From Eggerthellaceae bacterium (lineage in GTDB: Bacteria > Actinomycetota > Coriobacteriia > Coriobacteriales > Eggerthellaceae): 12,571 nt of DNA. The notes under the pieces are model-generated. The model did not search any database. It worked only from the letters and a program-made list of their open reading frames with translations, and was not told the DNA's origin. Below, piece by piece: positions 8,104 through 12,571 of this stretch. Where the stretch lies: contig CAAEEV010000025.1 of NCBI GenBank assembly GCA_900754955.1, forward strand, positions 1-12,571, read 5' to 3'. The first letter of the stretch is position 1, and each line of letters opens with the position of its first letter. The position numbers and the translations under genes are program-made.

Positions 8104-9546
8104 TTACTTCTCGAGCGCGGGAACGTACATGAGGTTGAAGTCGCACAGGTTGGTGCCCGTATTGCCCGTCTTCACCGTATCGCCGAGCTCGACGAGGGCC
8201 TCGTAGCAGGCATGCCCGCGCAGGGCCGCGTGCAGATCGACGCCCGCCGCATCGGCTGCGGCCGCCGTCGCGCTGTCGGTGATGCCGCCCGCGATGTCGG
8301 TCGTGCCGTCCGTTCCCTCAGAGTCGATGGAAAGCAGGCACGCGCCCGGGGCCTTGGCGGCCGACAGCGCGAAGCCCACCGTCATCTCCTGACCGCAGCC
8401 GCCGTGCCCCGTGATCACGGAGCTGTCGGGGATGCGCGTCGTGGCCTCGCCCGCTGAAATGACGAAGCACGGCGCCGGCATGGGGTTGCCGTACGCCTGG
8501 ATCTCGCGCGCGATCGACGCCATCGCCGTGCCGAGATCGCGCGCCTCGCCCTCGAGGAACGACGTGAGCACCATCGAAGGCACGCCCATCTCCTCGGCGA
8601 CCTCCTGCGCGTAACGGCACATATCGGGCACCGTGTTGAGCAGGAAGTAGGTGTTACCGGGAAACGCCTTGGGCGTCTCCTTGTCGGGACCCGCGTTGCG
8701 CAGGTACTCCACCACGCTCTTCGGCAGCTTGTCGGCCAGATCGTAGTCGTCGATCACGCGGCGCGCATCGTCGAGCGTCGTCGCGTCGGGACCGATCGGC
8801 GTGCTCTTGTAGTTCGCGTACGGCTCGGCGATGTCGCCCGTCGGCGGGTTGCCCACCGCATCCGAGATGCCGAAGCCGATGAACTCGGCACCGCTCGCCT
8901 GGATGCGCTGCGCGAGGCGGCCGCCGTTCATCTGCGAGATGTGGCGGCGCACCGCGTTGATCTCGTAGATGCCGGCGCCCGATTTCAGCAGCACGTCGGT
9001 GGCGTCCATCTCGTCCTGCAGCGTGATGCCCTCAACGGGGCAGCTCATGAGCGCCGACGAGCCGCCCGAGATGACGCCGATGAACAGGTCATCCGGGCCC
9101 GCGTTGTCGGCGAGCTCCAGACATTTGAGCGACGCCTCGTAACCCACCTCGTTCGGGATGGGGTGCCCGCCCACGTACACCTCGGTGTGGCGGAACACGT
9201 CGGTCGGCTCGCTCATCTTCACGATCGCGATGCCGCGCGTGAGGTAATCGCCGAGGATCTCGTCGATCGCCATGGCCATGTGGTTGCAGGCCTTGCCCGA
9301 CCCCACGAGGTACACGTGGCGCTTCTTCGAGAGATCCCAGGTGCGGTTGCCGATATGCAGGATGCTGCCCTCGCGGTAGGCGATGGACTTGATGCGCTCG
9401 TAGGCGTCGAGCTTGCGCAGCACGCGCTCGGTCGCCTCAAGCACAAGGCCGCGCGAGGCGGCGTCGCCATGCGACGACGCGACCTCGCGATTCTTGATCT
9501 TCGCGCGCGCGGCAGCGTCGCCGTGCGCGTTCACGTTCTCGCTCAC
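8104..9546 (-). CDS. glycerate 2-kinase (GckA/TtuD, MOFRL family) homologue
   Basis: Family members phosphorylate D-glycerate at C2 with ATP, giving 2-phosphoglycerate. The 480-aa protein has the N-terminal kinase domain with GSGKA (Lys85), GGHPIPN, ISGGSSALM (159-167) and EINAVRRHIS (195-204). The C-terminal MOFRL domain has SEGTDGTTDIAGGITDS (409-425) and KTGNTGTN (459-466). Two family motifs are altered. The SDVxGDDxxxIASGPT stretch reads SDAVGNPPTGDIAEPYANYK, and the GGRNxE Arg is Cys384 (GHGGCGQE). It is about 30-60 aa longer than many homologues, partly from the first 35 residues. The GTG start (9544-9546) overlaps the transporter stop as GTGA, with AAGGAG at 9555-9560. The family call is firm. 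The substrate may be glycerate or a close analogue. Confidence 0.88.
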   Translation of the reverse strand: MSENVNAHGDAAARAKIKNREVASSHGDAASRGLVLEATERVLRKLDAYERIKSIAYREGSILHIGNRTWDLSKKRHVYLVGSGKACNHMAMAIDEILGDYLTRGIAIVKMSEPTDVFRHTEVYVGGHPIPNEVGYEASLKCLELADNAGPDDLFIGVISGGSSALMSCPVEGITLQDEMDATDVLLKSGAGIYEINAVRRHISQMNGGRLAQRIQASGAEFIGFGISDAVGNPPTGDIAEPYANYKSTPIGPDATTLDDARRVIDDYDLADKLPKSVVEYLRNAGPDKETPKAFPGNTYFLLNTVPDMCRYAQEVAEEMGVPSMVLTSFLEGEARDLGTAMASIAREIQAYGNPMPAPCFVISAGEATTRIPDSSVITGHGGCGQEMTVGFALSAAKAPGACLLSIDSEGTDGTTDIAGGITDSATAAAADAAGVDLHAALRGHACYEALVELGDTVKTGNTGTNLCDFNLMYVPALEK

Positions 9547-10922
9547 TCAGCAAGCTCCTTCTCCGCAGCTGCGTGCGCCTGGGCGACCACCGCAGCAGCC
9601 TCGTCCTCCATCTTGCGCAGCTCGCTGTTCTTCACGAACACGAACACAAGCACGGCGGCCACGAGCATGAACGCGCCGATGAAGATGAAGCCGGCGAACT
9701 CCTGACCCGTCTGTTCCTGCGCCACGCCGATGAGCGTCGGGCTCACGAAGCCGGCGAGGTTGCCGAACGAGTTCACCATGGCGATGCCCACAGCGGCCGC
9801 CGGACCGGTGAGGTAGTAGTCGGTCAGCGACCAGAAGGGGCCGAACAGCGCGTACACGCACGCGATGATGACGGCGAGCATGACCACCGAGGCGATCGAG
9901 CCCGTGAAGTAGCCGATCGTCGCCATCGCGATGGCGCACGCCACGAGCGGGATGACGCAGTGCCAACGACGCTCACGCTGCTTGTCGGAATGATGACTCC
10001 AGATCACCATGACGATCGCGCCGAGAACATAGGTGGCAGCCGTCATGAGGCCGACCTCCGTCGCGGAGAGGCCGCCCAGGTTGTCGATGATGAGCGGCGT
10101 CCAGAAGCCGAGGCCGTACTCGCCCAGCTCGACGGCGAAGTACACGATGAGGAGGATCCACATGCGGTAGTTGAAGAACGCTTCCTTGGAGAAGTACTTC
10201 TTCGCCTGCACGGGCTTGAGTTCGCGCTCGGCCTTGAGGGACACCTCGAGCCAATGCTTCTCCTCATCGGTGAGCCACTTCACCGAGGAAGGAGCGTTGG
10301 GCAGCACCTTGAGGCAGACGATGCCGCCGATGATGGACGGCAGACCCTCGAGGATGAAGATCCAGCGCCAGCTGGAAAGCCCAAACCAGTGCACGTTGTC
10401 GCTGATCCAGCCGGAAAGCGGAGCGCCGATCATATAGCTCACGGGAATGGCGAGCATGAACATGGCGACGACCTTCGCCTGATCGCGGCCGAGGAACCAG
10501 TGGCTCAGATACAGGATGACGCCCGGGAAGAAGCCCGCTTCGGCGACGCCCACGAGGAAGCGGAACACGTAGAGCGCCCACACGTTCTGGATGGAGCCCA
10601 TGAGCATGACGATGATGCCCCAGCTCACCAGGATGCGCGCAATCCACTTGCGGGCGCCCACCTTGTCCATGATGATGTTCGACGGCACCTCGAACACGAA
10701 GTAGCCGATGAAGAAGATACCTGCCACGAGGCCGTACGCTGCGGCGGAGATGCCGAGCTCCTCGTTCATGCTCAACGCGGCATAGCCGAGGTTCGAGCGG
10801 CCGATGTAAGCCAGCACGTAGAAGATGGCTAGAACCGGGAGCAGGCGGATCGCGCACTTCTTGTACACCGAATCGCCCACCGGGCCACGCCAGCTTCCGC
10901 TGGCTGCAGCTGCAGCTGCCAT
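9543..10922 (-). CDS. MFS transporter, anion:cation symporter (ACS) family
   Basis: A 459-aa inner membrane carrier with about 12 hydrophobic segments. It probably takes up an organic or amino acid together with a cation. ACS-family signatures include YIGRSNLGYA (39-48; the usual Asp of DRxN is Gly41), FEVPSNIIMDKVGARKWI (77-94), RFLVGVAEAGFFPGVI (121-136), SSWRWIFILEGLP (183-195) and WLTDEEKHWL (216-225) at the cytoplasmic central loop. The short N-terminus is poly-Ala, encoded by a GCAGCT repeat. The C-terminal tail is charged and Ala-rich. ATG start with GAAGGG 7 nt upstream, 33 nt after the dehydrogenase gene; its end overlaps the kinase gene by 4 nt. ACS relatives carry tartrate, glucarate, phthalate and similar acids. 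The neighbours suggest that the substrate feeds the kinase, but it cannot be named. Confidence 0.92.
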   Translation of the reverse strand: MAAAAAASGSWRGPVGDSVYKKCAIRLLPVLAIFYVLAYIGRSNLGYAALSMNEELGISAAAYGLVAGIFFIGYFVFEVPSNIIMDKVGARKWIARILVSWGIIVMLMGSIQNVWALYVFRFLVGVAEAGFFPGVILYLSHWFLGRDQAKVVAMFMLAIPVSYMIGAPLSGWISDNVHWFGLSSWRWIFILEGLPSIIGGIVCLKVLPNAPSSVKWLTDEEKHWLEVSLKAERELKPVQAKKYFSKEAFFNYRMWILLIVYFAVELGEYGLGFWTPLIIDNLGGLSATEVGLMTAATYVLGAIVMVIWSHHSDKQRERRWHCVIPLVACAIAMATIGYFTGSIASVVMLAVIIACVYALFGPFWSLTDYYLTGPAAAVGIAMVNSFGNLAGFVSPTLIGVAQEQTGQEFAGFIFIGAFMLVAAVLVFVFVKNSELRKMEDEAAAVVAQAHAAAEKELAE

Positions 10923-10955
10923 ATTACATCCCTTCTTTCTTTCGAATCGCTCGAT

Positions 10956-12077
10956 TTACGCCTGAGCCGGGGAATCCCACAGCAGAAGCGGAGTGCCGAT
11001 GCCCTTCTCGAGAGCGCTCTGGTACATGGTGTAGCCCCAGCCGAGGTCGAACACCGCCATGCCACTCGCGATGAAGATGATGCGCTCATCGTCGCTCTGA
11101 CGGCCGGGCTTCTCGCCGATCACGATGTGGCCGAGGTCGGTCGCCTCATCAAGAGGCTCCTTCTTGCCCGCATCGATGAGCTCGTACACCGGGCCGCCGA
11201 TCTGCGCGGCGTACGCGGCGTGATAGTCGGCCGCCGCATGGGCGTCCTCGACGTACGCCTCATGGAGCTTCGTGTTGTCCCACACGATCGTGGAGTTCTC
11301 CCACACCTCATCGGGTGCCTTCATGGGGCCGGTCAGCAGCATGACCGAGCCGGGCTTGATCCACTCGTCCTCGATGACGAGCGGAGCCGTGCGCGAAGCG
11401 GCCACCGAAACGATGTCGGCGTCGCGCAGCACCTCGGGAAGCGTCTCGACGCCCTCGGCAGGCACGCCGAACGTGTCGTTCACCCACTGGGCGAAGGAGT
11501 TCGCCGTCTCGATGTGGAGGTCGTAGCACACGACCTTCTCGGCGCCGGGCGTCTGGGAGAGGATGCCGCCCACGCAGGAATGGTTGATGGCGCCGCAGCC
11601 GATCACCGCGACCACCTTCGCGTCCTTGCGCGCCAGATAGCGGCACGCCACGCCGGGGATGCAGCCCGTGCGCATGGAGGACAGCAGGTTCGCCGACTGG
11701 AACGCAAGCGGCTCGCCTGTCTCCTTGTCGTTCAGCACGACGGTGAGCACCGAACGCGGAAGCCCGTGCTCCTTATTGGCGGCGTTGGAGCCGTACCACT
11801 TGTTGCCGCAGATGTTGAAGCGGCCGCCCAGATACGCCGGCATCGCCACGAAGCGGCGGTCGGGACCCGCCACCGGCATGTTCGGGAAGGGGCTCGACTC
11901 GGGGAACACCAGGCCGAGACCGTGGGAGTTGTGATTCTGACCTCCCATGAGATAGTCGCCCTTGGCAAGAAGCTCGAACACCTCTTCGCACACGTCGACG
12001 CAACGCGCGTAGTCGTTTACCCCTGCGTCGATCATGTCCTGCTCGGACAGATACAGAAACTCCGTCCTCTTACCCAT
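10956..12077 (-). CDS. ornithine cyclodeaminase/mu-crystallin family oxidoreductase
   Basis: A soluble NAD(P)-dependent enzyme of the family that includes ornithine cyclodeaminase, ketimine reductase and archaeal alanine dehydrogenase. The 373-aa protein has the conserved substrate Lys93 (GNKWYGSN), LSSMRTGCIPGVA with Arg136-Thr137-Gly138, and the Rossmann loop VIGCGAINHS (158-167). It ends beta-2 with Asp186 (VVCYDLH), which favours NAD over NADP. FDLGWGYTMYQSA closes the fold. The GADxPGKxEL motif that bears the ornithine cyclodeaminase catalytic Asp reads TGPMKAPDEV here, so that reaction is unlikely. ATG start with AGGAGG at 12083-12088. It is the first gene of the operon, after a probable promoter and dyad. 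From memory, unchecked, some public annotations call similar proteins 'tyramine oxidase subunit B'; nothing in the sequence supports an amine oxidase function. Confidence 0.88.
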   Translation of the reverse strand: MGKRTEFLYLSEQDMIDAGVNDYARCVDVCEEVFELLAKGDYLMGGQNHNSHGLGLVFPESSPFPNMPVAGPDRRFVAMPAYLGGRFNICGNKWYGSNAANKEHGLPRSVLTVVLNDKETGEPLAFQSANLLSSMRTGCIPGVACRYLARKDAKVVAVIGCGAINHSCVGGILSQTPGAEKVVCYDLHIETANSFAQWVNDTFGVPAEGVETLPEVLRDADIVSVAASRTAPLVIEDEWIKPGSVMLLTGPMKAPDEVWENSTIVWDNTKLHEAYVEDAHAAADYHAAYAAQIGGPVYELIDAGKKEPLDEATDLGHIVIGEKPGRQSDDERIIFIASGMAVFDLGWGYTMYQSALEKGIGTPLLLWDSPAQA

Positions 12078-12102
12078 AAAACCCTCCTAACTCGGTCACG
12101 CA

Positions 12103-12121
12103 TGTCAGCCTTGTCTGACAA
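12103..12121. promoter_or_regulatory. dyad (candidate operator) in the operon leader
   Basis: TGTCAG (12103-12108) and CTGACA (12115-12120) are perfect arms with a 6-bp spacer. Overlapping them, TTGTCTGACAA (12111-12121) is a separate perfect palindrome with a 1-bp centre. Both sit just after the predicted transcription start and before the ribosome binding site, a position suited to a repressor. No regulator gene is adjacent. Confidence 0.5.
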
Positions 12122-12130
12122 TCTCATTAC

Positions 12131-12159
12131 ATTATGGAACCGTGGGGAGGGAATTTCAT
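12131..12159 (-). promoter_or_regulatory. probable promoter of the four-gene operon
   Basis: On the minus strand, ATGAAA (12154-12159, 4 of 6 consensus) and CATAAT (12131-12136, 5 of 6) are separated by 17 bp. The predicted start near 12124 leaves a leader of roughly 47 nt before the dehydrogenase ATG. The remaining non-coding sequence to 12293 shows no gene, only an AT-rich palindrome GAAATAATTTC at 12186-12196. Confidence 0.55.
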
Positions 12160-12293
12160 ATCTTCCGAACAGCTTTTACTGGAGCGAAATAATTTCCCGG
12201 CGAACGGACGGGCTTTCAGATCGCATGGATCGCAGTCCAACGCAACGCCTCCGCGCGTATCGCTCACCGCCGACAGCACCGAAAGCATCCACG

Positions 12294-12329
12294 CAAAAAA
12301 GAAGGGCCGCAGCCTGAGCTGCGACCCTT
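12294..12329 (-). terminator. intrinsic terminator after rplL
   Basis: A 12-bp stem with one mismatch (arms 12302-12313 and 12318-12329, 4-nt loop) is followed on the minus strand by CTTTTTT. It begins 48 bp past the rplL stop and closes the ribosomal protein transcript. Confidence 0.9.
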
Positions 12330-12376
12330 TCCTCAGCAAAGTCGTGCGATGCGCACGTCAGCAAATTCGCAGGAAT

Positions 12377-12571
12377 TTACTTGACGGTGACAGCAGCACC
12401 GGCCTCCTCGAGCTTCGCCTTGACCTCGTCGGCCTTCTCCTTGTTGACGCCCTCGACGACGGCCTTCGGAGCCTCCTCGACGACAGCCTTGGCCTCCTTC
12501 AGGCCCAGGCCGGTGATCTCGCGGACAACCTTGATGACGGCGATCTTGTTGTCGCCGAAGCCCTCGAGCAC
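12377..12571 (-). CDS. rplL: ribosomal protein L7/L12, C-terminal part (truncated by window)
   Basis: The visible 65 codons, stop included, give the C-terminal domain of L7/L12, the stalk protein that recruits translation factors to the ribosome. [20 protein letters not shown] followed by VVEEAP, a repeat of the VVEG type and the final [10 protein letters not shown] are family hallmarks. The frame continues past the window edge. The first visible codon is an internal Val (GTG), not a start. rplJ would normally lie just upstream, outside the window. Confidence 0.97.
   Translation of the reverse strand: MLEGFGDNKIAVIKVVREITGLGLKEAKAVVEEAPKAVVEGVNKEKADEVKAKLEEAGAAVTVK

Noticed and set aside
7030..8457. 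475-codon plus-strand frame over the enolase and kinase genes
   Set aside because: Antisense to two recognised genes, crosses their boundary, and contains no recognisable domain.
11127..12317. 396-codon plus-strand frame over the dehydrogenase gene
   Set aside because: Antisense to a clear family member, low-complexity Arg/His-rich translation, no supporting motif.
12127..12339. Minus-strand 70-codon frame between rplL and the operon
   Set aside because: It starts close to the rplL terminator hairpin and runs through it, has no ribosome binding site of note, and ends inside the operon promoter.

Overview
The window is GC-rich, with long open frames antisense to nearly every gene. It looks like a chromosomal stretch of a high-GC Gram-positive bacterium. 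The gene set, a GMP synthase with an extra C-terminal segment, and the acidic L7/L12 tail would fit a gut Coriobacteriia/Eggerthellaceae-type actinobacterium, but that placement is an inference from memory and not a database result. Nine complete genes and one partial gene are supported. I see no tRNA, rRNA, CRISPR array, insertion sequence or origin.

Left part (1-2760, minus strand): guaA (GMP synthase, GTG start) and an aldose 1-epimerase (LacX-type galactose mutarotase) gene. They are separated by about 120 bp that hold a TTGCAAT inverted repeat.

Metal module (2900-5786, plus strand): an ArsR/SmtB-family metal sensor, a free-standing 72-aa HMA metal-binding domain and a P1B-2-type Zn/Cd/Pb-exporting ATPase that has no N-terminal HMA domain of its own. 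The sensor gene has a near-consensus promoter, with a TGAACA-type dyad directly after the -10 box. This is the classic arrangement for metal-relieved repression. The sensor keeps the SmtB helix-5 ligand set Asp-His-His-Glu and adds a His/Cys-rich N-terminus.

Middle (5823-6554, minus strand): tcdA, a ThiF-fold tRNA threonylcarbamoyladenosine dehydratase, converging on the ATPase gene. The stop codons of the two genes lie within copies of the same 11-bp sequence.

Right part (6733-12159, minus strand): one probable four-gene operon, read from right to left. It encodes an ornithine cyclodeaminase/mu-crystallin-family NAD(P)-dependent enzyme, an ACS-family MFS transporter, a glycerate 2-kinase (MOFRL) homologue and an enolase homologue, and it ends at a strong hairpin terminator. 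It has a plausible promoter followed by a dyad that could be an operator. The kinase product (2-phosphoglycerate) would normally be the enolase substrate. However, the enolase lacks three residues normally essential for catalysis, the kinase has lost an Arg in its GGRNxE motif, and the dehydrogenase lacks the ornithine cyclodeaminase Asp motif. The operon may therefore be a coherent catabolic pathway for an organic or amino acid that is not plain glycerate. This is the most interesting part of the window.

Right edge (12294-12571, minus strand): the C-terminal end of rplL (ribosomal protein L7/L12) and its terminator.
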